Source: Allobrachymonas sp. (GTDB taxonomy: Bacteria > Pseudomonadota > Gammaproteobacteria > Burkholderiales > Burkholderiaceae_C). Taken from it: 14,514 bases of DNA. The first letter of the stretch is position 1, and each line of letters begins with the position of its first letter. The notes beneath the pieces are model-generated. The model searched no databases. It was given only the letters and a program-made list of their open reading frames with translations, and was not told the origin of the DNA. Positions 1 to 7,861 of the stretch are shown here, piece by piece. The stretch lies in the NCBI GenBank assembly GCA_012036375.1, contig JAAUOI010000039.1:1-14514 (forward strand), read 5' to 3'. A program made the position numbers and the translations under genes.

Positions 1-1512
1 AGGAATAGTTGCGAGCGGACGTCAGTGTGCTGGGTGCAAGATTGCCCGATCCAGTGAATTCAATATTACCACCATTCGCCGTTTTGCCGACGATGACATG
101 CCCCACAGAATTGGCAAGGTATTGATTTTGCGCGTAAGTGATTTGTGTTGTGCCCGCAACGGCAGGGCCTATGGTGTCGATGAATCGTATGTTTTGGTTG
201 TTCGATCTGCCTTGCAAGCCTACGTGGTTAAAGTTCGTAATTGAATTGGGTAAAGCGCCCAAAATAAGGAACTCGTCTGCAGCCAGCACCATGTCGCTAT
301 TGGCATTGCCTGTCACCGTGCCGGTGATGTGGGTATTTTGGCTCGCAAGGAAGTCCAGATGTGCGGTGCCCGTGCCTAAGACGGAAAAAGTATCGATATT
401 GAGATTGCCATTGGAGATGAATTCGGCATTGGCCGTAGAGGATGTGCCGGTATCAACGCTGGCGTTCGTGATGTTGAGGTTAGCACCGCCCGTTTGGGCT
501 AAAAAATACAAATTCAAATCACCGTAGGCCGTAATGCTATTCATGGTGCCAAAGCGTATCGGTGCGCCGCTAGAGCCGATATTGCTACGCTCTACGGTGG
601 AGCTGCCAAGGAAAATGTCGTTGAAGCCCGCCAGATTGGTCACTGAGCCTGCGCTGGCAATGGTTTGGCCTGCGCCTGTTGTGACAGTGGCGTTGTAAAT
701 AGTGGAGGCGTTCACATGCGCCAGCGTCACACCCGTTTGGCCATGGATAGAAGCGCTTCTTGAACCTACAGTGCCAGCTGTTTGATAGCCGGTCACATTG
801 ATCAGGTTATTCATCACCACCGAACCTGCCGAGCTCACAATATTCACATCACCATAGCCACCCACATTGCCGTTGATGAAAATGTTGTCTTCAGCGGAGA
901 GCGTCAGGTTTCCATCTTGCGCAAACAACTGGCTGCCAGTAGCGATATTGATGGTGTTGGCGCTGGCGTTGGAATTGGTGCCGATGTAGATCAGATTGCC
1001 CGCGCGCAGTTGCGCCGGATTGCCTACGTTGACACTTGACCCGACCACATTGATATTCGTACCAGCGGACGTGGTGATGTTGTTGTTGAGGTTGACAGTA
1101 CCTGTGCTGGAAAAAATATCAACTGTACCGATGTTCGTACCATTACCAGCGATAGCGTTCAGCGTTGATGTTTCCCGTATCGCTGGTGAGATTGAATAAG
1201 TAGTTAGAAACGCCATTGCCTTGAATTTCACCGTTAAAGGTGATTGCACCCGTGTCACTGGCAGCCAGCCAAACCGCGTTATTGAGGATCGCCCGGCCGG
1301 TGATTGTTGCGCCGCCACTTCCAACTTTAAGTGTGCCGGGCAGAGTAATGTTGCCGTAGTTCGCCGTGAGTGGGGCGCTGCTGTTGATGGTGAGGCTGTT
1401 GAGCGCATGCGTCAGTGTGTTAATGAGTCGAAATAAGTGTCTATATTGCCTAAATTGATTGTGCCGCCAGTCGATCCGCTTTGACCAGTTGAGGAGTCAA
1501 TGTCAGACCACG
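1..1512 (-). CDS. Filamentous haemagglutinin-like exoprotein, distal segment (partial, runs off the left edge)
   Basis: Although it has no single long start-to-stop frame, this stretch reads as the same adhesin in three linked frames. From 1513 to about 1431 it reads STGQSGSTGGTINLGNIDTYF. One extra base in the AAA run at 1431-1433 moves it to LINTLTHALNSLTINSS, which stays open to 1143. Removing one base from the TTT run at 1171-1173 moves it to TSTLNAIAGNGTNIGTVDIF, which then stays open to base 1 without a stop. The content is the same Ser/Thr/Asn/Gly-rich repetitive strand pattern (DVNIVSSAGSVVMNNLINV, GDLNLYFLAQTGGANLNIT). The C-terminus is outside the window, so total protein length is unknown but exceeds about 1650 residues. 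All three junctions are at homopolymers. The plus-strand open frames over this stretch are shadows. Confidence 0.75.
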
Positions 1513-3840
1513 CCCGGAGGTAGAAGGCTGGATCATTCCCGTGTCCAGATTGATATTGCCCGAATTGCCTGAATTATCTACATTGCTATCGACAATGAAA
1601 TTACTGCCAAAGACCTTCAGCGTTTCAAACGAAGCAATGTTGATATTGCCTTCTGATCTGATAAAACCGTTGCTTGTCAACCAAAGTTCGCTGTCACTGG
1701 TGTTGTTGTTGCTCAGGCTTAAAGCGCCTGCACTCTGCAAACCAGAAAGCCCATCCACAGTTTCGAGACTTGTGGTGAGAGCGCCGTTCACGATATTTAA
1801 CGTACCGCCTGTTGACTTGGCAGCTAGTTGATAGAAGTTGTTGCCAGCACTTGAATTGATCGTGATGGAGCCAGCTTGCAAGCGCAGTTGGTTGGCGCTT
1901 AGTGCTTGACTTTGGTAGATTTGCCCCCCCGTCGTCAGCAGCGCGACGGGTGAATTGCCCAATGCAAAACTCAGCGGGCCTGCAACGTGGATATCGCCCG
2001 TGAAAGCGCCTGACATCGCCGTGGTGTCCCCCAATGCGCACGGCGCTGCTTGCCGCTGACAAATTATCAAATTCTTCTTGACTGATTGCAGATTGCCTTG
2101 ACCGCTTGAGTCAATCGTGCCACCGATGAGGATGGTGCGTGAACCCGTCCAAGGGCGAACTTCTATGGCACCGTTGGTTGCCACCACGGTGGCGGTGCTA
2201 TCCATGGCCAAGCGGTCTCCACGCAGAGTGATGGCCGTGCCAGTGGCTGTGGCGTTCAGGCTGCTGTTATTGCCTTGAATATCAATCAAACCATCGACAG
2301 CACTTGATTGCAATGTGATAGTCAGACTACTGATCTCTACAGGTGCGCTGGCTAAAGAACTGAGAAGCACATTGCTTGATTTGGAGTGCAGCGTGATGTC
2401 GCCGTTGTTAGCCGTTAAATTGACACCGGGTGCGAGCGACACTTTGCTTGTGGATTCCAACAAAATGTTGCCCGTAGCAGCGCCAGTTGCTGTAATAGAA
2501 GTTAGTTTATTCGCGGTAATTTGTGCGCCACTGCCATTTGCAACGATTGAAACATTCTCGCCTTGAATTTGCACGCCCGTGGTCGAGGTCGGTGAGCTGA
2601 TGACCACGCTACTGCCGTTTGCGCTGTTGCCAAAATTGCCTGTGCTGATGTCGATATTTTTGTTTGCAATAAGCACCGTTCCGCCACCTAAGCTTACGCC
2701 ACCCGCCGCCTTCATCGTGATGGAGCCGCCTGTTGAAATGATGCTGATTTTTTCTGCGCTGCTGATGTTGGTTGTCAAGACGTCTGGCCCGCTGACGCCT
2801 GGCGTCCAAGCTGTTCCCGATTCAAACACTATATTGCCACCGGCTTGGATGGTAAATTGTGGCATCAACGCGAGACTCATTCCTTCAATCCGCACACCTT
2901 GAAACGCTGTAGCCGTCGGGTTAGTCGTGCGCAAGGTCAGGTCTTTGGAGACAACCAAACCGTTGTCTCCAAAAGCCGTACTACCGAAGGAGATTTTGTT
3001 CGTTGCCTCAAGCAAGATGTTGGCCATTAAGTCAATGGCTTCTAGATCATCTTCGTAGATGGTGGCCAGCGTACCGGAGGCTCCTGCATTGATCGTGCCA
3101 GAAGCGAAATTCGGATCGGATGTTCCTGTTCCACCCTGAATCAAAATCACATCAGGATCGAGCAGCAGCGTACCAGTGCGCCCACGCCTAGCCGTCAAAT
3201 CTGCTCTGCCTCTGAAATACAGATTTTTCTTCCCCGAGGTCTCGCCAAAGCCGCCATCGCCGCCCTGCTCGCCGCCTTTGGCATGCAGCGTGCCGGAGAA
3301 ATGGGTGTCGTTATCAGCCCAGACGATGGCTTTGCCGCCGTTGCCGTTGACCCGCGCATTGGCTTCTAGCAGCACGCCTTGGCTCACATTGGTGTCTTGC
3401 GCGTTGACGATTTGCGCATTCGCGCCTTGGTAATCGCCGCCCACCAAAATCGTGCCGCCGCCGGCATCGCCGCTGGCGAGCAACTGTGCGCCCGGCTCTA
3501 AATTCACTTTGACGGGGCTGAGCACTTCGATGCGGCCGCCGATGTCTTGCGCGGTGATGAGAACCAGCGTGCCAGCGGTATCTGCTGCGCCACGGCTGGG
3601 CGAGCTGGCGTTGAGCACGGAGGCGATGCGGGCTTCTTGGCCGCCGATGATGCGAATCGTACCGCCGGGGCTGCCGGTGGCGCTGATCGTGCTGCCGGCT
3701 TCGGTGATCACGCGGCCTTGATTCGCTATGATATCTATAGCACCTCCCGCAGCATTCATGCCGGCGATCTGCTGATTTTGGCCTAAAATTGCATGATTTC
3801 CAGCATTGGCGCTGATGGCGCTGCCTGCGCTAATCGTCAC
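1450..3840 (-). CDS. Filamentous haemagglutinin-like exoprotein, central beta-helix passenger segment
   Basis: This 796-residue open frame continues the adhesin that starts at 4960 and is not a separate gene: its apparent ATG at 3840 lies within coding sequence shared with the upstream segment. It is rich in Gly, Ser, Thr, Asn and Ala, with short recurring strands such as GGTIRIIGG, GNILLES and GDITLHSKS, typical of a right-handed beta-helix passenger. Around 3360-3140 lies a stretch seen in many TPS exoproteins, recognisable as KAIVWADNDTHFSGTLHAKG, then GGDGGFGETSGKKNLYFRG and GTLLLDPDVILI. No transmembrane or autotransporter barrel segment is present, which agrees with a TpsA protein. The frame ends at a TAG at 1450-1452 only because a base appears to be missing from the CCC run at 1513-1515. 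With one more base, reading continues as TSGAWSDIDSSTGQSGSTGG in the next frame. Confidence 0.85.
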   Translation of the reverse strand: MTISAGSAISANAGNHAILGQNQQIAGMNAAGGAIDIIANQGRVITEAGSTISATGSPGGTIRIIGGQEARIASVLNASSPSRGAADTAGTLVLITAQDIGGRIEVLSPVKVNLEPGAQLLASGDAGGGTILVGGDYQGANAQIVNAQDTNVSQGVLLEANARVNGNGGKAIVWADNDTHFSGTLHAKGGEQGGDGGFGETSGKKNLYFRGRADLTARRGRTGTLLLDPDVILIQGGTGTSDPNFASGTINAGASGTLATIYEDDLEAIDLMANILLEATNKISFGSTAFGDNGLVVSKDLTLRTTNPTATAFQGVRIEGMSLALMPQFTIQAGGNIVFESGTAWTPGVSGPDVLTTNISSAEKISIISTGGSITMKAAGGVSLGGGTVLIANKNIDISTGNFGNSANGSSVVISSPTSTTGVQIQGENVSIVANGSGAQITANKLTSITATGAATGNILLESTSKVSLAPGVNLTANNGDITLHSKSSNVLLSSLASAPVEISSLTITLQSSAVDGLIDIQGNNSSLNATATGTAITLRGDRLAMDSTATVVATNGAIEVRPWTGSRTILIGGTIDSSGQGNLQSVKKNLIICQRQAAPCALGDTTAMSGAFTGDIHVAGPLSFALGNSPVALLTTGGQIYQSQALSANQLRLQAGSITINSSAGNNFYQLAAKSTGGTLNIVNGALTTSLETVDGLSGLQSAGALSLSNNNTSDSELWLTSNGFIRSEGNINIASFETLKVFGSNFIVDSNVDNSGNSGNINLDTGMIQPSTSGRGLTLTPQLVKADRLAAQSI

Positions 3841-4960
3841 ATTGCCTTGCGCCGATTCAATCTGAATGCTGCCGCCTTTTGCGCCACGCCCGCCCCATTC
3901 ACGCCGCCATTGGCCGAGATCACGGGCGCTGTGGCAAGGCTTGGGTCTTTGACGATTTCCACATCTTTAATCGCCCGCAGCACCACGCGCCCACCTTCCA
4001 TCGTGGCCGTCTGCGCCTGAATCACGCCGCTATGCCGCAATGTGCCCGCAAACACGCCCACGGCATTGCCTTGCAGCGTGCCCAGATTGATGGCTTTGTT
4101 ATCAGCGCTTTGAATCACAAAGCGCACGCCCTCCAGCCCGCGCCCCGTCACTTCCACGCTCTGCCCCGCGCCAACGATCACATTGCCGTTATCGGCCTTG
4201 ACTTTCGCATCTTTGCCCACCGTCACATTCGGCGCAAACAGCATCACATCGCCATTGCTGGAGCGCACCAGTGCGCCCGGGCGAATGTTGTTCGGGTCTG
4301 AGCGATCTTCGCCCTCCACCAGCACGCCGCCAGACAACGCATTGCCTTCAAAACGCAAGCGTTTGGCTTTGTAATCCGCATCGGAAATATTCAAGGTCGA
4401 TGCCGTAAACCCAGCAGTATCGACCACGCCGCCCGCGCCCACGGCAATGCCGTTTTGATTGACCAAAATCACCTGGCCATTGGAGCGCAGCGTGCCGTAA
4501 ATCTGCGTGGGGGTATTGGTGACGACGCGGTTTAAGCTGCTTGATTGCGCGTTGGGCTGATTGATATTCGTCGTGTGGCCCGCGCCGATGTTGAAGCTTT
4601 GCCAGTTGATAATGCTGCGATTGCCAGCGCCGTTGGTGGTGTTGACATTCAGCGTATTGCCGTTTTGCTGCATGGTGGCGCTGCCATGCACGGCCACGCC
4701 GCCTTGCGGCAAATTGCTGGTTTGCGCCTGCACGTTGGCCTGCACCGTGGCCAAGCCCGCGAGCGTCAGGCTCAAGCGCGTGAGCGTGTGAGAAACGCGG
4801 CTGCTGGCTGTATCAAATGCTTGCGCAAGCGCCAGCTCAGGCTGTGCGGCAAGAAACGGCTGGCGCGAGCGCGATTGGCTGGGCGCGCGTTCCGCGCGTT
4901 GCCGCGCAGTTGCACGCTTTGGCCACCAGCGGTGATTCTGTATTGAGGCGTTCGATTCAT
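3837..4960 (-). CDS. Two-partner-secretion exoprotein (filamentous haemagglutinin-like), N-terminal segment with signal peptide and TPS domain
   Basis: This is the start of a large secreted TpsA-type adhesin, exported through the outer membrane by a TpsB transporter not seen here. The ATG at 4960 begins MNRTPQYRITAGG; an in-frame ATG at 4978 is an alternative. A basic leader is followed by a hydrophobic signal core (LSLTLAGLATVQANVQAQ, about 4775-4722). The TPS domain then follows: LPQGGVAVHGSATM, SIINWQSFNIGAGHTTNINQP, SSLNRVVTNTPTQIYGTLRSN, QVILVNQNGIAVGAGG. This matches the haemagglutination-activity (FHA N-terminal) domain family. The leader and TPS domain lie in different frames. Adding one C to the CCC run at 4881-4883 joins them; a T run at 4793-4795 is an alternative site. 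The uninterrupted 312-residue frame would start only at a TTG (4775). At 3877-3880 the frame shifts again: one more base restores VAQKGGSIQIESAQG into the next segment. The family call is secure; whether the gene is intact is uncertain. Confidence 0.88.
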
Positions 4961-4978
4961 CGGGCTCTCGACTTTCAT

Positions 4979-5115
4979 TCTTTTCTCATTGAGACGTGTG
5001 AAAACACCCCCTACTCAAGGGTTATTTACACCTACTCGCAATATAGGCGAAAAGCATGCATTTGCGTGTGAAAAATCACACAAAACAACACCTGTAACCG
5101 CCAACTAAGTCACGC
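4979..5115 (-). promoter_or_regulatory. Upstream region of the adhesin gene with spaced direct repeats and a dyad
   Basis: Between the adhesin start and the hairpin at 5116 lie several ordered motifs. Read toward the adhesin, the heptamer GAGTAGG occurs at 5037-5031 and again at 5016-5010, exactly 21 bases apart (two helical turns). Each is followed by a TGT, directly or after two further G. Further upstream is a perfect dyad, GTGTGA-N4-TCACAC, at 5066-5081. The string CGTGTGAAAA occurs at 4995-5004 and 5065-5074 on the plus strand, 70 bases apart. The layout suggests binding sites for an activator or repressor of the adhesin gene. No convincing -35/-10 pair was identified, so the promoter itself is not placed. 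The regulator is unknown. Confidence 0.4.
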
Positions 5116-5137
5116 AATGCTTTTTTTAAGCATTTTT
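5116..5137. terminator. Perfect 7-bp hairpin between hipA and the adhesin gene; possible terminator
   Basis: AATGCTT (5116-5122), a loop of five T, and AAGCATT (5128-5134) form a perfect stem, followed on the plus strand by further T to 5137. The U-tract is on the plus-strand side, where no upstream gene is seen. On the minus strand, downstream of hipA, the hairpin lacks a U-tract. It may still insulate the adhesin promoter from hipA read-through. The stem is AT-rich, so the terminator call is weak. Confidence 0.3.
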
Positions 5138-5186
5138 GGCCTCTAGCCGGCATGGAATATGCGCAGAGTGCTATGAATTCAATAGT
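5138..5186 (-). repeat. Dispersed hairpin repeat, copy A (overlaps the hipA stop codon)
   Basis: This is one of five related sequences in the window (copies at 5138-5186, 6981-7031, 9414-9464, 11114-11158 and 12199-12246). Read on the minus strand it has the common plan: an AT-rich dyad (CTAT...ATAG), then CACTC, then GCATATTCCATGC, then CGGCTAGAGGCC. The hipA termination codon TGA (5181-5179) falls inside the AT-rich dyad, so the last codons of hipA are part of the repeat or abut its edge. Confidence 0.75.
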
Positions 5187-6465
5187 CAATCTGCGGATGC
5201 TCAAACGCCTGAGCCAGCGGCTCAAGCTCTCGCGCATTCAGCCCCACCTCGCGGCTCATGGCCACTGTGCGCCATTGGCTGATCACGGATTGGATCTGCG
5301 CATGAATTTGCAGCGCCTCTTCGCGGCTGAGCGCGAATTCGACGCATTGATCGAGCAACATCGCCATGCTGTCGATGGGACCCGTGTCTTCGCTGAGCCA
5401 GGTTTTGGATTCGCGCAGCTTGCCGGGCATAGGGTTCAAATCAAACGCAGGTGCCAAGCGCCAGCGGCCACAGCCATCGTATAAAAACCCGGTGTTGTGC
5501 AAATGATCGTCGGTATTGGTGATCAGCAGGTTAAACACCAAGCGCCGCCACAGCTCTCGGGCATCCAGCACAGGCTCTGAGCCGACGGAGCGAAGTGCAT
5601 CCACGATTTCTGTGTAGGCTCTGTCTTCATCGCGCGATGCGCCAATGAGCGAAGCAGCCGAGAGATAGGGAATACGCTCTTGCTGCTCCGTTCGATCAAA
5701 GCGGCGAATGATCGCCACCGACACACCCCCTATCGACACGCATCGCGCCAGCGCTGCACGAATACCTGCCATAGCGGCTAAGCGCAATGCCAGCACCTCG
5801 GCTCGCGTCACCTCATGCCCATCGCTCACGCTTGGAAATTTGCCAATTGCAAGATGCCCGTCCTCATCAAGAATCGTGCATTTAGGCCGCATTCCGCCCA
5901 GAGAAGTGCCGCGCCCGAGCAAATAGGCCAAATCTTGCGCTGTTTCTTGATCGGTTTCTACGGCGCGGCTGGCTGCATACAGGCGCTCCAATTCGATGAA
6001 CGGCGGCGTGCTGCGCTGGCCGGGCTCGGCGGTGCTGAGATAGCGCCCATCGCGCTTGAGACGCAGTGCGCCCATGCGGCTTTCATCGTCTACCGCGCAC
6101 AGGTAATCCAGCTCGCTCAGCGCTGGCAAAGCAGGATTGTTGCGGCGTGCTTTGGCGTGATGCCGCTCAATCACCCGCCGCCCCCAAACATCAGGCGCAG
6201 TATCGGCGATTGCCGCATGAAACACGCTCTCGCCCGGCATGGCAGCCTTGCGCGTTTGAAAACCCGCTGCCAAAGGCAAATCGGGCGATACACCAAAGCG
6301 AGCCGGATGCGCCAGCCAACTGGCGCTATAACTGAACACTGAAAATTGCCTGCGCCCTTGTCGCACAAAGCCCAACTCACCCAGGGGAATGCCTTGAGCG
6401 CCCAAATGCACAGCCACTTGGCTGCGGGTGGGCTTTTGAGACTGAGTGGAAAAGGTATTCACCAT
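5179..6465 (-). CDS. hipA: HipA-type serine/threonine kinase toxin
   Basis: 428 residues, the usual length for HipA. In the family, HipA phosphorylates a translation target (the glutamyl-tRNA synthetase in E. coli), causing growth arrest, and is neutralised by the cognate HipB. Visible parts are the N-terminal 'couple' domain (about 15-130), the phosphorylation/P-loop-like segment GTSLGGMRPK (186-195), a Lys in AIGKFPS (about 209) matching the ATP-binding lysine, the catalytic loop NLLITNTDDHLHN (312-324) and the metal-binding FDLNP (341-345). The kinase motifs all look complete. One variation is Met in GGMRPK where Ala is usual. The ATG at 6465 lies 19 bases after the hipB-like stop, the normal antitoxin-first order; no strong Shine-Dalgarno is visible, so translational coupling is plausible. 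The 3' end overlaps repeat copy A. The specific target cannot be inferred. Confidence 0.93.
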   Translation of the reverse strand: MVNTFSTQSQKPTRSQVAVHLGAQGIPLGELGFVRQGRRQFSVFSYSASWLAHPARFGVSPDLPLAAGFQTRKAAMPGESVFHAAIADTAPDVWGRRVIERHHAKARRNNPALPALSELDYLCAVDDESRMGALRLKRDGRYLSTAEPGQRSTPPFIELERLYAASRAVETDQETAQDLAYLLGRGTSLGGMRPKCTILDEDGHLAIGKFPSVSDGHEVTRAEVLALRLAAMAGIRAALARCVSIGGVSVAIIRRFDRTEQQERIPYLSAASLIGASRDEDRAYTEIVDALRSVGSEPVLDARELWRRLVFNLLITNTDDHLHNTGFLYDGCGRWRLAPAFDLNPMPGKLRESKTWLSEDTGPIDSMAMLLDQCVEFALSREEALQIHAQIQSVISQWRTVAMSREVGLNARELEPLAQAFEHPQIDY

Positions 6466-6484
6466 CGGCGGATCAGTTCAACTC

Positions 6485-6835
6485 TTAAAACGCAACTTGA
6501 GTCGTCTTGCTTTTGCGCACACGCTGCGGCAACTGTTCATCCATCAACAGCAAGCCCACATCATCTTGCGCCGTATCAAGCAAGGTGGCCAGCTTGTGAA
6601 CGTCGCCCACAATCGCCATCACCCGCGCAAAGGCTTGCAGCTGCGAAGCCCCATCACCCGATTCCAGGCGCTTGATCGTGTTCAAACTCAAACCCGCACG
6701 ATCAGCCAACTCCTGCTGAGAAATTCTGCGCCTGCGCCGAGCCCGGCTCACATCAGCAGCCAAGGCCTGCAAAGCCCGCTGCACCGGCAGGGGATGAGCT
6801 CGTGCTTGCAAACGCTGAGGTGTAGTTGTTGCCAT
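6485..6835 (-). CDS. hipB: HipB-like antitoxin, XRE-family helix-turn-helix protein
   Basis: 116 residues. A helix-turn-helix of the Cro/CI (XRE) type lies at about residues 25-85, with the signature RRRRISQQELADRAGLSLN, then TIKRLESGDG. A short, charged C-terminal tail (QRVRKSKTTQ) follows; such tails contact the HipA partner or are degraded in known systems. It lies immediately upstream of, and in the same direction as, the HipA-type kinase, so its role as antitoxin and autorepressor is inferred from family and position. The upstream region (6836-7041) is unusually AT-rich, as expected for an autoregulated promoter. No HipB-type operator palindrome was recognised by eye. A lone XRE regulator would look similar; the adjacent HipA makes the antitoxin reading much stronger. 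Confidence 0.85.
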   Translation of the reverse strand: MATTTPQRLQARAHPLPVQRALQALAADVSRARRRRRISQQELADRAGLSLNTIKRLESGDGASQLQAFARVMAIVGDVHKLATLLDTAQDDVGLLLMDEQLPQRVRKSKTTQVAF

Positions 6836-6919
6836 AGGAATGAATTGAATTTGCCGATTATTTTAATATAAAAGTCTTCATAAAGGCTACTAAGTTATTT
6901 TTAATACCTTGAAAAGATT

Positions 6920-6947
6920 TTTATATGGAATCATGAAATTTTCGCAA
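6920..6947 (-). promoter_or_regulatory. Candidate sigma-70-like promoter for hipBA
   Basis: On the minus strand, TTGCGA (6947-6942) and TATAAA (6925-6920) are separated by 16 bases, a fair match to -35 and -10 elements. They lie about 85 bases upstream of the hipB ATG. The region is AT-rich, so chance matches are likely and other TATA-like hexamers occur nearer the gene (around 6865). Confidence 0.3.
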
Positions 6948-6980
6948 TACACACTCACAGCAGAAAAAAACGATCCAATA

Positions 6981-7031
6981 AGCCACTAGCCGGCGAGAAT
7001 ATGCGGCGAATGCTCATGTTTTGATAGTAAG
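6981..7031 (-). repeat. Dispersed hairpin repeat, copy B (upstream of aat)
   Basis: Read on the minus strand this copy runs from an AT-rich part (ACTATCAAAACATGAGCA) through TTCG, CCGCATATTCTCGCC and CGGCTAGTGGCT. It is the only copy not next to a stop codon: it sits in the divergent gap between hipB and aat, about 45 bases upstream of the aat ATG. The GCATATTC core and GCCGGCTAG end match the other copies; the first dyad is degenerate. Confidence 0.65.
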
Positions 7032-7075
7032 CTTTTAATCCATGACACCTGCCAAAAAGCCTGCAAAATCCTCGC

Positions 7076-7861
7076 ATGCCTGCCAGCCGCTCCCCAAAAC
7101 GCCTGCCTTGGCTTCAGCCTAGCGATGATTTCCCGCCGGTCAGCCAGGCTTGGGGCGAAGGGGACGATGCGCCCGGGCTTTTGGCCGCTGGTGCGGATTT
7201 GCGCGTTGAGACGCTGAAAACAGCCTATGCCCAAGGCATTTTTCCGTGGTTCAGCGAAGGCCAGCCCATTCTTTGGTGGAGCCCCGATCCGCGCATGGTG
7301 TTGCCAGTGGCGGAATTTAGATTACATCGCAGTTTGCGCAAGGCTTTGCAGGCTTTTTTGCAAACACCCGGCTACGAAATCCGCATCAACCATGATTTTG
7401 CCGCCGTGATCGCCGCCTGCGCCAACACACCACGCGAGGGTCAAGGCGGCACATGGATCTTGCCCGAGATGCAAGCCGCCTACCTTGCCCTGCACCGCGC
7501 CGGCCATGCCCACAGCATCGAAACTTGGATGGGCGGCAAACTCATTGGAGGCTTGTATTGCACTGCCATTGGCCAAGCCGTGTTTGGAGAAAGCATGTTT
7601 GCCCACCAAACCAATGCCTCCAAATTCGCCCTCTGCGCCTTAGTGGCGCTGTGCCGAGCGCAGGGCATCGAGATGATCGATTGCCAGCAAAACACCGCGC
7701 ATCTGGCCTCGCTTGGCGCTCGCGAGATGCCGCGTGAGGCATTTTGCACAATAGTAAATGAAGCATCCCGGCAACAGGCTTTGCCTTGGCCTGCCCAACT
7801 GAATGCTCAGTCCGTAGAATGGAAACTTCTGGATAGCCGCTTGCCTCATTCTTTCCCATGA
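7076..7861 (+). CDS. aat: Leucyl/phenylalanyl-tRNA--protein transferase
   Basis: 261 residues, slightly longer than the E. coli enzyme (about 234). The cytosolic enzyme transfers Leu or Phe from aminoacyl-tRNA to proteins with N-terminal Lys or Arg, creating N-degrons for ClpS/ClpAP. Family motifs are present in order: GLLAAGADL (34-42), TAYAQGIFPWF (49-59), PILWWSPDPRMVL (64-76), GGLYCTAIGQAVFGESMFAH, then DCQQNTAHLASLGA near the C-terminus. The ATG at 7076 is the only usable start: the frame is closed by a stop at 7043 and contains no other ATG between. No clear Shine-Dalgarno precedes it. The gene overlaps the start of bpt by four bases (ATGA), which indicates translational coupling of two N-end-rule transferases. 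Confidence 0.96.
   Translation: MPASRSPKRLPWLQPSDDFPPVSQAWGEGDDAPGLLAAGADLRVETLKTAYAQGIFPWFSEGQPILWWSPDPRMVLPVAEFRLHRSLRKALQAFLQTPGYEIRINHDFAAVIAACANTPREGQGGTWILPEMQAAYLALHRAGHAHSIETWMGGKLIGGLYCTAIGQAVFGESMFAHQTNASKFALCALVALCRAQGIEMIDCQQNTAHLASLGAREMPREAFCTIVNEASRQQALPWPAQLNAQSVEWKLLDSRLPHSFP

Noticed and set aside
138..1436. Four plus-strand open frames over the left end (138-527, 782-1039, 996-1199, 1221-1436)
   Set aside because: They are antisense to the continuous adhesin reading on the minus strand, overlap one another, and have no plausible ribosome binding sites or family features.
3860..3890. Programmed -1 ribosomal frameshift at CAAAAG in the adhesin
   Set aside because: The site does not fit the X-XXY-YYZ slippery heptamer in the upstream frame, and the same kind of single-base break occurs at many other runs in the window.
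4722..4775. TTG at 4775 as the adhesin start
   Set aside because: It would begin inside the hydrophobic signal core and omit the basic leader that a TpsA exoprotein needs; the upstream ATG in the neighbouring frame gives a complete leader.
1..4960. A CRISPR or tandem-repeat array in the AT-richer adhesin part
   Set aside because: The repetitiveness is short degenerate protein-level strands (GNI, GSI, TIN patterns), with no exact, regularly spaced DNA repeats.
5066..5081. CRP/Vfr binding site at the GTGTGA...TCACAC dyad
   Set aside because: The half-sites TGTGA and TCACA are separated by 4 bases instead of the 6 required for the CRP consensus.
7042..7140. ATG at 7042 as the aat start
   Set aside because: It is in a different frame from aat and reaches a stop within about 80 bases.
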